Shown: one piece after another, positions 15,059 through 28,800 of the stretch | Layout of the letters: each line of letters begins with the position of its first letter | Numbering within the stretch: the first letter of the stretch is position 1 | Program-made: the position numbers and the translations under genes | Notes under the pieces: generated by a model | Seen by the model: the letters and a program-made list of their open reading frames with translations, nothing else | What the model was told of the DNA's origin: nothing | Databases searched by the model: none | From: Lanius collurio | Lineage: Eukaryota; Chordata; Aves; Passeriformes; Laniidae | Length of the DNA: 64,000 bases | Direction of reading: 5' to 3' | Assembly (NCBI GenBank): GCA_020086605.1 | Contig: JACBWW010000003.1 | Span: forward strand, 55,096,625-55,160,624

Positions 15059-15584
15059 TGGTACTTTCCCTCTGTAGTTACAGGAAAAGAGGCACCTTCA
15101 GAAGGAAAATCATGCAATAGCAATCACTGAAGACTGTTGTCACTCTCCCTTGATTTATATGTTGATTTAGCATGGTAACCAGGGCATTACAGAAGACATT
15201 TCAAGTTAGATGGCCAAAAACAGACCTGGAGGGACAGGTAGGCTACTGTAGACATTCAAGATGATGAATTCAAAACAAAGAACTGTCATTAGACCGCTGA
15301 AAGGTGCTAGATATCTGTCAAAGTGAATACACATTCATGACCTTTCCATTAGGAACCTGCCATCATGGTTAAGCCAGTGTCAACCCACTACAACTTTCCA
15401 AAACTGACCACTTACGGTGGATATAATATAGAAACCACAGCTACAGAATGTGAAACTGACTTTGGGCCCATCAAGAGGATGTATGGACATCTCCATACGC
15501 TGATGGAGATCACAGCTTCCAGAGCTGTCAGAGCAAGGAGGACAGTTTGGTCTTCCACATCTCACCTGCAAATTGGTCATCAAC
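15059..15584. other. Noncoding stretch between two CR1 fragments
   Basis: No gene is recognised. The right half (about 15400-15584) may be a more diverged continuation of the minus-strand CR1 that begins at about 15585, but I could not match enough blocks to extend that call. The open frames here on both strands are short and overlap the repeat. Confidence 0.4.
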
Positions 15585-15870
15585 ATGGACTCACCATGTC
15601 CTTCTTGTGTTGGGGGTCCCGGACCTGGACGCAGTACTACAGGTGGGATATTACAAGAGCAGAGCAGAGGGGGAGTCACCTCCTTGGACCATGATTGTTG
15701 GCTATGAATCTTTCAATGCAGCTCAGGGTGCAATGGCCTTTCTGGGCTGCAAGCATGCTTTGCCAATTCCTCCCATTCCCCATGTGCAGCTCATGCAGAG
15801 CCCTACTTGCTCTGGTTTCAGCAGGTTTGCTAAAACATTGCTCTGTGATTTCCAGCTCATGCTCTGCATT
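15585..15870 (-). repeat. CR1 LINE fragment (minus strand)
   Basis: Plus-strand blocks match the reverse complement of CR1 3' sequence: 'tccttcttgtgttgggggtc', 'ctggacgcagtactacaggt', 'gagcagagcagagggggag', and 'cctttctgggctgcaagcat', followed by a block resembling 'ctcatgtccagct'. There is internal loss: the usual 'gacctgctggcc' block is degraded. The 161-codon open frame at 15547-16032 runs antisense to the LINE and should not be annotated as a gene. Confidence 0.7.
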
Positions 15871-18589
15871 GCATTAGCAGACTCTACTCTAAACAACCAG
15901 CTTATTCTGCTTTCCCTCCTGAGAATCACTCCATGGGTATATGAGGGTCTCACAGCCAGGCAATTTATCATTAAAATGCAGTATCCCATAATCATGCCAG
16001 CAGTAAGTGAAATTATGATACATAACTGTTGAAAAGACTCAGAGCTCCATCTCACTTTGGGTGAGAATTAATTCAGAGACTGTAAGCAATCAACATGTGG
16101 TATTGTTCTAATAAATATTCAAAATGACAACCATAAGGCCCAGCCAATGCCAGGAAAGCAAATGTCCATACAAATTTTCTGTGGTAAGCACTCTCCTCAC
16201 TTAATATATCCCTAGAGGCTACTGTTGTCATTACTTCATGTTTCAGTTATTTTGAGTTTTTCCACTTCTAGATACTTCTTCACTAAATCCTTGTGATTCA
16301 CGAAAGCCCTGTGAACCCATCTATCCACTGCACAACTTAAAGAGATGCCTAAGGCATAGATAAAGTGCACACTATAATATGGGAGCAGCATTATGGGTTC
16401 GTTCTTATTAGAGCACAGACATTTTGCAGAAGAGTGTTCCTAGTTATGTAGGATTTGTATAAGCATCTTCCACTCTGTTTTGTTCCAGTGATACCTGGCT
16501 AATGAATTCTTCTGGATTTGAAATGGAACTTAGTGACCATCTTAATTTGTTGCCATCTGCAGCAGCAACATTAAGATTTGTAGAAAATTTGCAGCAAAAA
16601 GCCATAGGGATAACACCTCAGCCCTCCTTCACCTTGGGAACAACAGCATGTAATGCAGTCACACAGAGAAATAAAAGGGTAGGTATTTAAATATTGAGAA
16701 TCTCAAGTTGTTTTTCAAAGGTACATCGTTAATATGAGTTGAACACAAGGAAAGATAGTCTAGAAGTTTAAACATTATTGTGAAACCTGGGAGACATGAA
16801 GGATTATCTGCAAATAACGTGTCTAAGAACAAAAAATCTAATTAATCTGTAATCAAAGAACCAAAAACTATCTCAGGTTGACCTGCCCCCAAACTTTTTG
16901 CACTGTTCCATAAGGACATTGAGAATTGCACTGGAAGTCACAAAAAGAGAGTCCTCAAAAAGGAAGATAGTTTGCATCAAACTTTCTATCTACTTACACA
17001 AGTGTGATGCAAGACTTCTCTGCTAAGTCTCTGTGAGTGTAGTGGTGTGGCAGCAACAGGAACAAGAGCAGATCAAAGCACTGCTTTTTATCCTAAATAG
17101 GCATGGTTTGAGTTTACCATGACATGGAGCAAATGCAGATGCAAACTTGTACCAAGGTTTTTTTACAGACTGTCTTCTAGAAGAGAGACAATAGCTATTC
17201 TCTTAATTTCACAAATCAGAAACTAAAGATGCAATCTCAAATATATATTTGTGCTTAAAACATCTGATACACACACCAGATACAGAATGAGATCCCATGC
17301 ACAAAGAATCCTATCACATATAGGATAAATCCTGTAATATGACAAAACTTACAGTCAGCACTGAGAAAATAGGGCACAAACCTTGCATGAAGAAAAGCAG
17401 TAATAAGGGCTATAGCAATTGTAGATGTACCTTTGTATGCCTGGAAAAAAAAACTTGTAACTTTGCCAAAAAACTCAAATTTGCAAAAATCAAGGGTAGT
17501 CTCAGCGGCCCAACTCTGAAAGAAGGGTTTTCCTTGGTATTCAAAATGCCAAATAGTTTAGAAAAGCAAAATTTCTGTAAATGTTTGAACCAGAAAAATA
17601 TTCCTCAGTCTTTTTTTCTTTTGGATGATGTCCTAGTTCTGCCCACACATTGTACTCTCAATCCTGCTGTGCAGTTTAGCTAAGGAGGCCACAGAGATTG
17701 CATTACATGGGGTGAACTCCAGAATATGTGGGGAAAGACATGAACTTTGCCATGTTGGTGATGTGGGCTTGGACTTAAAATGAAGTCTGTTTTATTCTAG
17801 CTGTGGCACATGTCCTTTTATTTATCTCTCACAACCTTTCAAAAATAGATTTCTGAGTCACAAAATCTCTCAATATTTGCTATTTTAAAAGAGATGCTTT
17901 CTTACACAGACTGAAGCAAGACCTATTTTTGAAAATACATCATTGTCCTTGACTTTTTAAAATATTTGTCTGCACAAAGGCAGAAATTCTGCCCCCAGCA
18001 CTGTTCATGACTGGTTCATGGTTAAGCCAGGATATAGACTTATCCTCCAGATTTGTTTATAAAAGCTTTTTATTTCACACCATGATCACAATAACCTGGG
18101 CAGGTCTAAGAATTTGAATCACAGATATTTATACCAAAAAAACATGTTCCCCAAAAAATGGCTTTCAGCTTTTATCTGTCATAAAGCATGTGTACATTGC
18201 TCTCTGCAGGCCTGGGTAAGGCAAGTCCTGAAGCAAAGTTTGGCTCTGGACAAAGGCTGGTCAGGACCTTTCATTGTTCTCTTAGCCCAGGCAGATGCAA
18301 CGTCTCAACTAGGCACACACAGATCAGCAGATGATCTGGAAACCCAGTTCATATCATAAAAAGGTGGTGTGAGTTCTAGAAATTCTTAACACACAATAAA
18401 CAAATAAGCAGTAAACAAACAGCCCAGTAGGTCATGAAGAATTAATCTGGCTTAACTGCTTCAGCCTGTGAATTTGCGCTAAACCAAGCATATACCACAT
18501 TTTAACCTAAGCAAGCACCTAATTGATTTGGATGTTTTCAAATAAACCTAGAGCTTGAAAAAGTTAATGCTGGACTACTAAGACAGCAA

Positions 18590-18705
18590 CCTTAGACCAT
18601 GAATACCTTAGAGACCATGACCATGTCTATTTTAAACCAAAAAGGATCATGACCATGTACATCTTAGATGAGAAATACTTGAGACCATGACTTGCTTAGA
18701 CGTAG
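18590..18705 (+). repeat. Degenerate 'gaccatgac' repeat in an LTR-like stretch
   Basis: The words 'tagaccatgaa', 'gagaccatgaccatg', 'gatcatgaccatg' and 'gagaccatgac' recur at irregular spacing. An AATAAA hexamer follows at 18726-18731. The combination of short internal repeats then a polyadenylation signal resembles some retroviral LTRs, but I found no TG...CA ends or target duplication, so the assignment remains open. Confidence 0.3.
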
Positions 18706-19046
18706 ACCAGCTCTAAAACATAAAAAATAAAACTATTTCTTTTCTGTGTCCACTGTAGCTAAGGTAAGGAAAAGCAGACTTCAAAAATACAAGGAAATAT
18801 AGTCTAGATGTCACAAAGTACTTTCTGACTTTAGGACTATTTAAGCCCTGGAATAAACTAGAGAGTTAACTACACAATGCAGGGAAAGTTGTGATATTAG
18901 CAGACCTCGGTGAAAATAAAAACAACAACAACAATAAAAAAACAACTTCAGAAGCAACTAATCACACTCTGAAATAGTGTCTCTCAATATTTCGTTTAAA
19001 TCCAACCTTTGGGCCACCTGAAACCACAGAACCCCACATCTGGTCC

Positions 19047-19158
19047 TTAGCAGTAACACCAAGGCTCCTCTGGTGTGGTCACACCGTGGTAATAAACACC
19101 TGAAGGTTTGCAGTAGGCACCCATGCCTCCCACACAGGGGTTACTGCTGCACAGGTCA
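19047..19158 (-). other. Possible terminal exon with EGF-like cysteines (weak)
   Basis: On the minus strand a pyrimidine-rich tract ending in an acceptor-like tttctccag (intron end at 19159) precedes an open stretch of about 37 codons that ends in TAA at 19047-19049. The peptide starts DLCSSNPCVGGMGAYC and ends PWCYC. The spacing C-x4-C-x7-C then C-x-C matches the first five cysteines of an EGF-like module, but the sixth is missing because the stop comes first. The exon would begin in phase 2, whereas EGF exons are normally phase 1. No companion exons were found nearby. It could be a real terminal exon, a decayed exon, or chance; I favour decay or chance. Confidence 0.2.
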
Positions 19159-19415
19159 CTGGAGAAACAGGAAGCAAATAATATAAACAAACTCCATTTA
19201 ATTTTATGATTCCCAGTTGATGTGTATATTTGGGGTTCAAGCTCATTCTCCTTCCAGGTGTGCTCTGTCTCCAGGATCCAATCAAGTCTTTGAAGCAAGT
19301 GGAGACCTTACCTTTTTCTTGTTTTTCCTTTCCCCCGTCCCAGTCTGTTAAGTATTACCCCATGACCTTTCACTGATTGGCTTCAATTAAGGCCATGGAT
19401 TTCCTCTTCCTGAAC

Positions 19416-19416
19416 N
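19416..19416. other. Ambiguous base (n) in the assembly
   Basis: A single n occurs in 'tgaacnaacc'. It marks an unresolved base or a closed gap. No feature called here depends on it. Confidence 0.99.
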
Positions 19417-22400
19417 AACCAGGCTCATATATCTTAGTGAAATAATGGGAAGAGCTGAACACAAAAGCCATCAAAAGGCAGGATGAGGCACCTCCACCAA
19501 CTGAACAAAACTTTAAGCCAGCTTTGAACCATAATGCATACAATCAAGTGCTTTTTTCCAAGCCTGCATAAGCAGGTGAAAATCTCTCACGCATTCACTC
19601 CTCACAGGTTGAATAGGTTTGTTATTTTCAGTCAAAGTGTTGGGGAACTGCATGATTAGGAGAATGCTTTGATCACACCATGCAAAATCCTGCTCTCAGA
19701 ACTGGGCAATTACAGACTGCCCCTTGCAGAGGACTTGAGGCAAAGCTACCTGCAAGCCCCTCATATGTTCATTCAGAGGCAGAATCAGTACTAGCTCCAG
19801 TTCAATTTGTCCAAATGAAGTATGACGGGACTATTAAAGGGCCTTTGTCTGTGTTTGCATAATCCTTGTGCTCATTATTTCACGACTCTATCCACATGTA
19901 AAGCCATGCTGCCTTCCACCGTGCTCTGTCTCCTCCACACTAGAAGCACTGGCTCCAGATGGTGAACACACTCGGGATGAAAATGCCAAAAGTTTTCAAA
20001 GAAAGCACAACAAAGCGTTGACTTGTAGGTTCAAAAAGCACATCAATGGGTCAGCACAGCCCCATGCACAGTCAACTGAACAACATGCACCAGGCTCACC
20101 AAGACACTTGCAAATATGATTAGTATCTAAAACTCTAAAATAGGGAAGAAACAAAAAAACCCAAAAACAAAACAAAGGTACAACTCAGCTAACTCTTTTA
20201 AAAAGCTCAAAAAACACTTGAATAACTGTAAAAAATAGAGTGAGAGAGTAAAATGAAAAGGATTTCTCAATTCAAATATGTAGTTGTTAGAGACACCACC
20301 TTAATGTTCCCAGACACTGTCCACTGGCCAAACAAAACAAGATGACAATGTCTGATTTACTTCCACTGTCACAGCAATGAAGTTTTGGAATCATATGGCA
20401 ATTTTCCAAACATAAACACAGTGGTCTAGCAGCACTTCAAGACTGCAATCATAAATGTCAATGTAAACACATCTTTGTGTAAGAGTGATAGGTAAGAGGC
20501 ACTTATTTTGGGGACCTTATGCATGAGTATCCATCAGAAGTTGATATCTTCTTTTGACACTGCAGGTGTCTCCCGTGATCATAACTCTGCAACAGCTTAG
20601 CCAGCCTGCCCAATAAAAGCAAAGTGGGGCTGGGAGTGAGACTCTTCAGGATGGCTCAAAGCCTGAGACTGCCACAAGACCCTGGTTTACTGTACTCCAA
20701 CCCAAAATTCTCTTGGGCACATGCAGGAGTGGGTGTAATCATGAAGGGGACAGATTCAAGATGGCATCATACATGACAGAAACCGCAACAGGGGCTGCTG
20801 ATCACAAGTGGGGACAAGAGCCACAACAGCAACATTTACTCTGGTGCATACCAAGTTGTGATGTACTTCTACCATGACAAAAGTCAATTGTGTGTTTTTA
20901 GAGTGCATTTTTGTGTATTGGCTACCAGCCATAATCATCTTGTGAACAACTTCTTGTCTCTAGTTACTATTTCTTTATGTAAGAGCAGGATTTTGAGACT
21001 TTAAGAGAGTGGCTTTGTTAGAGCACGGGGTGGACATGAAGGGAAAAACTGCTGTGAGGAACTTGTAGTCAAAGATGGCACAGGATGGGGGGGTGACAAA
21101 CCCAGGCAGCCGTGACAGGGAGAGTAACTACAATGGTAACACGCCCAGAATCAGCTATGCACATAGCACAGTGACTTTCCTTCATGTCTCTCTTTCCTTT
21201 TCAAAGGAAATTAATACCTTTCAAGAGAATGTTTATTTCCAAAAAGTAATCTCAGGATTTCTCCACAGGCCAGAATTAGACACTAACAATTTCCTGAGAC
21301 TATCTAGAATTATTGACCAGAAATAAAATGAATGAGAATAGGTGCCAAGTAAAAAGATGATTGAGCACCACTAAATCACCAAATATCCCCAGAATACCAA
21401 GTTGTGTAAACTCCATACTTTACGAGAAGGCACTGACAACTTAGAGAAAACTACTATTTGAAGAAAGAGGTACTAAATAAGAGCAATGATTCTACTTTGC
21501 CCCACAAGTCCCTGTGACAGTTTCTACCTTTTAGGGCCTGTGCATCCAGGGGCAGATTTGTCCACTAAATTCAGTTTCTTTTTGAGCTTTTCTTTGTCAA
21601 GGTATTCAGCACCTCTGCTTTTGGCAATGATCACACCCAGAGACACAACCACCTGCAGTGAGCTGGAAGGTTTTTTGTTAGGGTGCTTAGTTTGAGGTTA
21701 TTTCTGTCCCAGTTGTCACCAGAGGTAGTTTTACGGTGTTTCATGAACAGAGTAGAATGGGGCTTTTTACAAGGTGCTATCAAACCCTGCCAGTGGCATT
21801 CTTTTACTGGGGCAAGGGGAAAATGTGCTAAACCCTAGAGCACTGTGGTAACTTATAGACCTGGCTGTGCTTTTGAAGGAAGGTAAAGTGCAATCTACAG
21901 CTTTTTGTGGTGGGCAGAGATCCCACAGCTCTCAGATCTCCCCATACTTTTGCCCTATCCTGAGGCACAGCACATCAAATATGTGCACTGCCATGGGAAA
22001 GTAGGCATTTGGGAGGATTGATCTCTGCTCCTCTCCTCACCTTCTGGGGGAAGGGACAACTTGGAATGACTTTTTCAAGTTGGCCACATCAGTTTTGCTG
22101 TGCCCAGCAAGCCTCTGCCAAGGAGCATGGCCAAGTAAGAGTCAGCAGATGACGTGGTGAGGACCAGGAGTGCCTACTGGTAGTGCACATGGCAAGGGCC
22201 ATAATCACCTGCTCTGGCTCTGGGTTCAATTGACTAACTCCAGAAAATCCATTTTAAGGGAAAATCCCACGTTCACAACCTCATCCAGCAGCAGCCACCT
22301 GGCTGGGGTAGTATTTCACTCCTGGGCTCTACATGTTTGCTGTGAGATGCATTCATGACTGCAGAAGTCACCAGAGAAAAGGCTTTGTGTGCCACGAACA

Positions 22401-25400
22401 GAAATGATTTTCAGGAAAGTGTTGTCTCATCCACATCACACCCCAGTGTAAATACACAACAAGGAGCAATTCTGCTCGTGCTGCAGGTCCCTGCTTGAGA
22501 ACCATGACTGGCACAGCAATCCCTCAGAGGGCTTCATAAAGTGGAGTGGAGCACAGGGCAGTGGGGATTTGCTTTGAACCCCTGAGTCACGCTGCACTTG
22601 GCTCAAGTCAATGACTCACTCCAGTAAATGCTAAAGTCATTCATGATTTCTTTTTCTTAAACAACAAAAGTAACATTTTATGTGTCCAGAAAGGGTAATA
22701 AAATGTAATGGACACTCTGTGAGCCTAAATCAAAACCCAGTGAAGGCAATGGAAGGAGCTCTGTGGCTTCCACTTTCAATCATGCTGCCTTCAGTTTTTC
22801 TTCAAGAAACCTTTCCATTTAGCAAGGATGAAAGATTTTTCTTTTGTAGCACTATTCTTTACCTCTCCTTGAAGCAGTCTCATTTGCCACAGAGCTCTTT
22901 AGAGCAAGAAGAAAAAAAAGAAAAAAGATTGATTCCTTCTTTTCCTCTTAATGTAAAATCCAATAATATCTTAACTCTGTGCTTCAAAATACTGCGCAGA
23001 GATCATCAAGGAGTCTTGGGGAAAAAAATCAGATCCAAACCTGTGAGAAGTAAAGATAACCCCAGGCCTGGAAGGAAGAGGAAGAGTCTTTATCTTAATG
23101 ACAAAATTCTCTTCCAATCAGTAATGTTTACATATTTTTAAGCATAGGACATTTTTACCTTCTTTTGGGATGTCACGTTACAAAAAATCCCACAGAATTA
23201 AAAAAAAAGAAATATTAAAGGCTCATGAGTACAGTCAGGTCTCACTGAGTTATCCAAGTAATTGTTATTTATACCCATTGCTAAAGCTGTTAGTAAGCAC
23301 TTGGGGCCAAAGTTTCCCTTATTGTAAATAGGAAATCTGTGCAGCATTCCAAGATGTCCATAAGACATATGTTCCAGATATGCCTCAGCTAAGCTTCTTG
23401 CATAGACAAATATAACTTTTCAGACAACCTGTACATTAAAAAAAAATCTCTTTTTGTGAACAATATTTCTAAAAGGAATGAAGTACATAAATGTCTGAGA
23501 AAAAACCCACACCACTAAGACATATGTCCTTCAATTTGGAGGACTACTAAACTCGTAATTGAGCAGTTCTGGATACTACTAACACACTTCTCTGTTCAGT
23601 TTCATCTTGCTGCAATCCAGGTCCTTTCACTCAGGGCTGGAATTTCACAAAGACTCCAGCAAGGTTGTGAAGAAGTCATTAATTTTTAACAAACTGTAAT
23701 GAAGGGGAGGTGCCTGCTGCCTGCTTCAGAAGAGTTTCTCAGCCAGCAGCATGGAACAAGGAATTCCCTTCCAAAATGTGACTTTGACAGGACCACATTC
23801 ATTTACACACCTACTCCAGAACGCCTCTTACTTACAAGTTGCATGCAGGTTACGGCTCTCTCCCTCAGCTCTGTAAGAACATAGGGCTGGTTAGTTATCT
23901 CTGACTTCATATTTACTACTCTTTGAGCTATATTCCTTATTCCTCTAGGTCAAGGCAATGTTGGGTTAACAAATTTATAATTAAAATGTAACATCATTAT
24001 ACACAATTAGAGTCAACCTCAGCATCTGACCCAGCCTTGAATCCATTACTCTGGCTGGCAGCCTTAAAAAGGATTATTCCCTTTTCTTTGGGAGATGTCC
24101 CTCTTTTTTTTTTCTTTAAAGCTGGGTTTTATCAGGGCAGTGTTCCAGTCTGAGTGGCTTCCCTTCCAGACTTTTTTCAAAACAGCCCTTTAGTCCCTTG
24201 CTCTGTGGTTTCTTTCACATTTAAGACAAGCACTGTTCTAAAACCCACATGTTAGAATCTGGGATTAAAAATAGCCATTGCAGACTGGTTAGCATGAAGC
24301 AGCCATTCATGGCACACAATAGCCACAGCCACAGCTCGCGCCAGTTCTCAGCACAGCTCCAGCGATGGACACAGTGCTGGGCTGGTGCCTTTCCCAGGCA
24401 GCCTCAGCCCTTCTGTCTCTTCCCATCTGACACCCCTGCAAAGCTCCCAGAGTACGTCTGCTCTTCCAGAGGAGAGCCACAGCATTCAGAAACCTCAACA
24501 AATCTTGTGTTCAGACCACGTGCAAATTTCCAGTTTAAGTCCCTTCAGCCAGTATTAAACACTGACTTGCAATATGCATAATCTGATAACACAGGATATT
24601 TCACAAGATCCTTGTGAAACTCTGCAACATGCCATTATGTTTGAATAGTTCTAGCAAATTTAGAGGAACGTCTATAATTACTAAAAACTGATATGCAAAA
24701 GAACAAAAGTCCTTCTTCCCAACTGCCATAAATATTAGTTTGAGGTTGGAAAGCCTTTTACACACCTTTAACTCTTCCATTTTTTCACATGATTGTTTCA
24801 GGGTAACGGTTTTTCCTATTTATGCCTCATGTAAACCCCACCTCTTTATAGTTAGGCCCCATCTACATACTTCTTAATCCCTTCCCCTGGCCAGGTCTCA
24901 CCCCCTTCACCCCATTGTCTCTCCCACCTTATCCAGACTCTTCTGCCTGCTTCGAAAGCTATTAGCACTTCAGTATACCTTAGTCTCCCAACCTGACAAT
25001 CTGTTGCCATGGTTTGCAAAGTTTGAAACAGGTCTCTTCTATATCACTCTGTCCAACCACAATAAAATAATTTTAGAGTCATTTTACACATGAGCAAAAG
25101 GAACTGCAAAGCATTCAGTTGGGCTAAAAGGTGAAGCTGGAAAAGCTTCCAGTCCTTCAGCTGGCAGGGCCTTACTACTGGCTTCAGTGAGTACAAGATC
25201 AAAACCCAGCTGCTAAGCAGGTCCCTCACCCATCTTTCCTGTCAAAGCACAGCTACCACTGATGCTATGTCAGGTGTGCTTTAGCTTCAAAACCTCCAAG
25301 GATGGTCCTCCCTGGGTCCCTGCTCCTCTGCCACACTGCTTTCCTGCTGAACCAGGTTTTTGCTCATAACCAATGTGAACTCCCCCAAAGGCTGTATTGG

Positions 25401-25544
25401 GCATTGCTCACTGTTCCTCATGCTGTATCAGAGAGCAGTTTAACTCTGTCATCCCTGTGACTCCTCCTGGAGCAGCTGTGAGCTGCTGGCTCATCACCAG
25501 GAAGCCACCACTGCATCAAACAAGGTCCCAGCCTCTCCTCAAAG

Positions 25545-25870
25545 CCTCTGACCACCACTGGAGCTCTGCTCTGGAGCCTCTCCAGTTCATCCAAATCCCT
25601 CTTGAGCTGGGATGCTCACAGCTCCATGTCCAGTGCTTAAAAAATGGGAACATAGATTCCCCTTGACCTGCTGGCCACACTACCTCTGCTGGAGCCCAGC
25701 GGACAGCCTGCCTTGTTTCCTCTGTAAGTGTAATTTTGGCTGGTATACTCCATGTGGTGTCCATCACAGCCCTGGGTCCTTTCTCGCAGAGTGCCTTTTC
25801 AGACAGTCAGGTCAACTGGTGCAGGGGATCACCCTGCTCCAGGTGCGGTTTCCACACATCTGCTGAACTT
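25545..25870 (-). repeat. CR1 LINE fragment (minus strand)
   Basis: Plus-strand blocks match the reverse complement of the CR1 3' region: 'gagcctctccagttcatcca', 'aatccctcttgagctgggat', and 'cttgacctgctggccacact', followed by 'ggagcccagcggacagcctg'. The region upstream, from about 25040, may be further CR1 but is not clear enough to include. The open frames at 25397-25666 and 25516-25767 fall on this repeat. Confidence 0.75.
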
Positions 25871-28800
25871 TTTCAAACCTCACAATCATTTGCATTCTTC
25901 TTCAATCTTTTCCATTTAGCAAATCAATCCTTCTAATTTAGTGCTATCTCCATACTTTCTAAAACTGTGCTCCATTTCCTCATGCAGAGCACAGAAAATA
26001 TGACCAGTGTCAGGATCAGTGTGAATCACCAAGTTGCTAGTGTGAAGTGCTTCATGTCTTATTTATCATGTCTATGCTTCATGTCTTGTTAACCAAATGG
26101 AATTTGAGACATTGATTAACACCCTGTGAGCCTGGTGCTCTATCACATTTTTCACCCATCCAACAGTCCATTTTTCCAGCTGGAAATAGGTAGACCCTGA
26201 TTTCCCTCTGTTCCATTCTCTCTGCGGGTCTTCTTTCAGGCAGAGCAAAAAGCAGTTTTCAGTAATGTGACGCTATGCATTTTAGTCAAAACTACTAGTT
26301 CCCAGAAGCCTAGAATTGAAAAATTTTAAAGATAAAAGCATGGTGAAAATTGATGCTTTTTTCACTACATTAAGTTGCATCCACTGAGATTGTCTCAGTT
26401 TGACTAAAGCTAGGAAACATCTTTTGCATTGCACTGAGAGGAGGGAGTTGGCAACACAGAGACTGAGAAGAGCCAGTCCTGCCCCCACAAGCTACGCAGC
26501 AACAGCTTCTTATGGCTCAAAGCCATCAGGCACAAAGCACCATACACAGCCTCGCAGAAGTCAAACCTGTTGGAGGAGGTCACAGGCAGGAGGCACCAGG
26601 ATCCTGTCAGAGACCCACCACTCCATTACAGAGCAGAACTGGCTTCCAGCTGGCTTCCAGGGAGAGCTGGCTCTATCTCCCTTCAGTTAGGCAATTTTCT
26701 GATTTCATTGTTGAAATCTTTGCCCCTCATTTTAACTAATAGCCCTGTTCACTCAACTTTACTTTTGCAATGGAATAATAAACTTCTGGGGGAAAAGCCA
26801 AGCATTTCAATCTCTACTGAACAAAACATAAAAATAAAATAACATTGTGTGACTGCTCTTTAGTGGCTTTTAAATGCTCAGGAAATGAGCTCTCCATGTG
26901 CAGGTAAGGTAGGGGGTTTTGATGATGTCTTACAAATCAGATGACACAGGCAAACAAGGGAAAGAGGGAAAAACATTATTGTAATGTTTTTACTAACAAA
27001 TTGTTGAAATGTGCTCCTGCTGAAGCCAAGTATCTTACAATTTAAATGACTGGGCACAAATCTGGTTCCAGTGAGAACTGAGGGCTGAAACACAGTGGAC
27101 AGTACCAGGAACCAGCACTTGATCTCTCCCACAGCCACCACCTAAGTGAGAACAAATGAGTCAAGAGGATAAGACTCTGTATCTTCTTATGTTCACACAA
27201 ACAAGCCTCCAAAAATCAAATTGCAAAAAGGCAGTTAGTTGTAGAAGACATCAGTTGCCAAAGCAAAAAGATCAAACTCAGAACACTTGTCTTTCTCTGT
27301 AGTGACAAGGGACACTGAATGTATGCCATGATAGTAAGGTGGCCTTGCCACACCACAGATACTAAAAAGATTAGATTATTATCCAGATATGATAAAAGAA
27401 TAGCAAAAAAACCCCAAACAGTTCATTTAACAGCTTGGTGGCTAACCTTCCACATGAGAAAGTTCCCAGGGGCAAGACCACTTCCCACAGGACTTGTGGA
27501 CCCTGTAAGTGACAACCTTGACCCATGGGATCAGGGAAGGAGGAACCCTCACCCTTCTGCAGTCAGTGGCTGAGCGTCCCCTAAGCTCACATGGAGCAGA
27601 ACTCCCAGAAGGAACAGCTATGGAGCACAGGACCAGCAAGAGGTGTCACAATTCTGAGCCCAATACTGTGGGTCCCCAGGCACCCTCCATCCCCTGCTGG
27701 GCACTCACAACATGCACAGGCTTCACATCATTGTAAAATAACACCTGGAGCAGCCAATGGCACCACATTAACTTGTGACCTGCAGGTTGCAGCTCAGTCC
27801 AGGTTGTTTTTGTTGGTCAACCTTGCAATGCATGTGTCTGGACAGTAGTAGAAGCTCACAGATATGAAATATTAAAACTAACAAAACACTTTATGCATGA
27901 TCTGTCTTCAGATAAATAACATAGGTACAATGGAAACACATTCAGTGATGGATCCCGCAATGCTTTCTCAGGCCACCAGAAGTCACTGAGAGTTTTTTCT
28001 GGTTTAATTTCCTTTCCTCCTACAGTACATTACTACAGTCTGTTTTTCTATAAGTACTATTCATTTAATTTTCCTTCATGCCTATCCGTGAGCACAAAGA
28101 TACAGAGAACAGTTCATGAGAACACATGAATACTAAAATCAGATTCAATTCCTCTGGTGTGGCTTCAGAAGTGAAAAATTGAAGCCTCCCTTTGGGAAGT
28201 TTTCATGGTGTTTATCACTATAATAAATGATTAAGGGATGGAGTGGTTACTTGATACCTATGGAGACAGAATTTATCTGTCAGATTGCCTGTGAATGTGG
28301 TGGATGGTTTTCATATATAAATGGGTCTTCGTGGGCACTGAGTTTCAAACATCCCTGAAGTGCAATAACCACGTGATTTATGGCAGCACAGAGCTGCTAG
28401 CAGGGGAGACTTCATTGACATTTGAGATCAGCTGTGCAAAGAAAAGTTCTTCTAAGAAGAAATGAAATTAGTGTTAAAAAGAGATGCCAAAACTGAAAGA
28501 ATGTACAATTCTTACAATCCTACCTGATCTTCCACTGTCCGAAAGGGACTTTGATGATTATGACAGAAATTTTCCCAAGAGAAATAATTTGATTTGTTCT
28601 GTAAATCTATTCACTTGATTCATAATCCCTCAGATGTCTCTCAGATGAGGGACCTCCTAGAGGCAGCACTGTGCTTTTGTTTCCCCTGCTGTTTGAACTG
28701 ACAGCCCAACTGAGAGTTAGTACTAAAATGGTAACAAGAAGATCTTATTTCCACTCTAACAGAAAAGTATTTCACCATGTGATAAGAACAAAATAATAGA

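Larger units (their letters stand above)
15871..25544. other. Noncoding stretch with one weak exon candidate
   Basis: Mostly unique AT-rich DNA. Within it I note a weak EGF-like exon candidate (19047-19158, minus), an LTR-like stretch with a degenerate 'gaccatgac' repeat (about 18400-18750), a CAA/A-rich run at about 18917-18953, and the ambiguous base at 19416. The longest open frame, 153 codons at 22680-23141 on the plus strand, shows no recognisable domain and is probably chance. Confidence 0.45.

Noticed and set aside
15547..16032. 161-codon plus-strand frame
   Set aside because: Overlaps a minus-strand CR1 fragment and is antisense translation of the LINE.
22680..23141. 153-codon plus-strand frame
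   Set aside because: No recognisable domain, no splice or promoter context, and composition like surrounding noncoding DNA.
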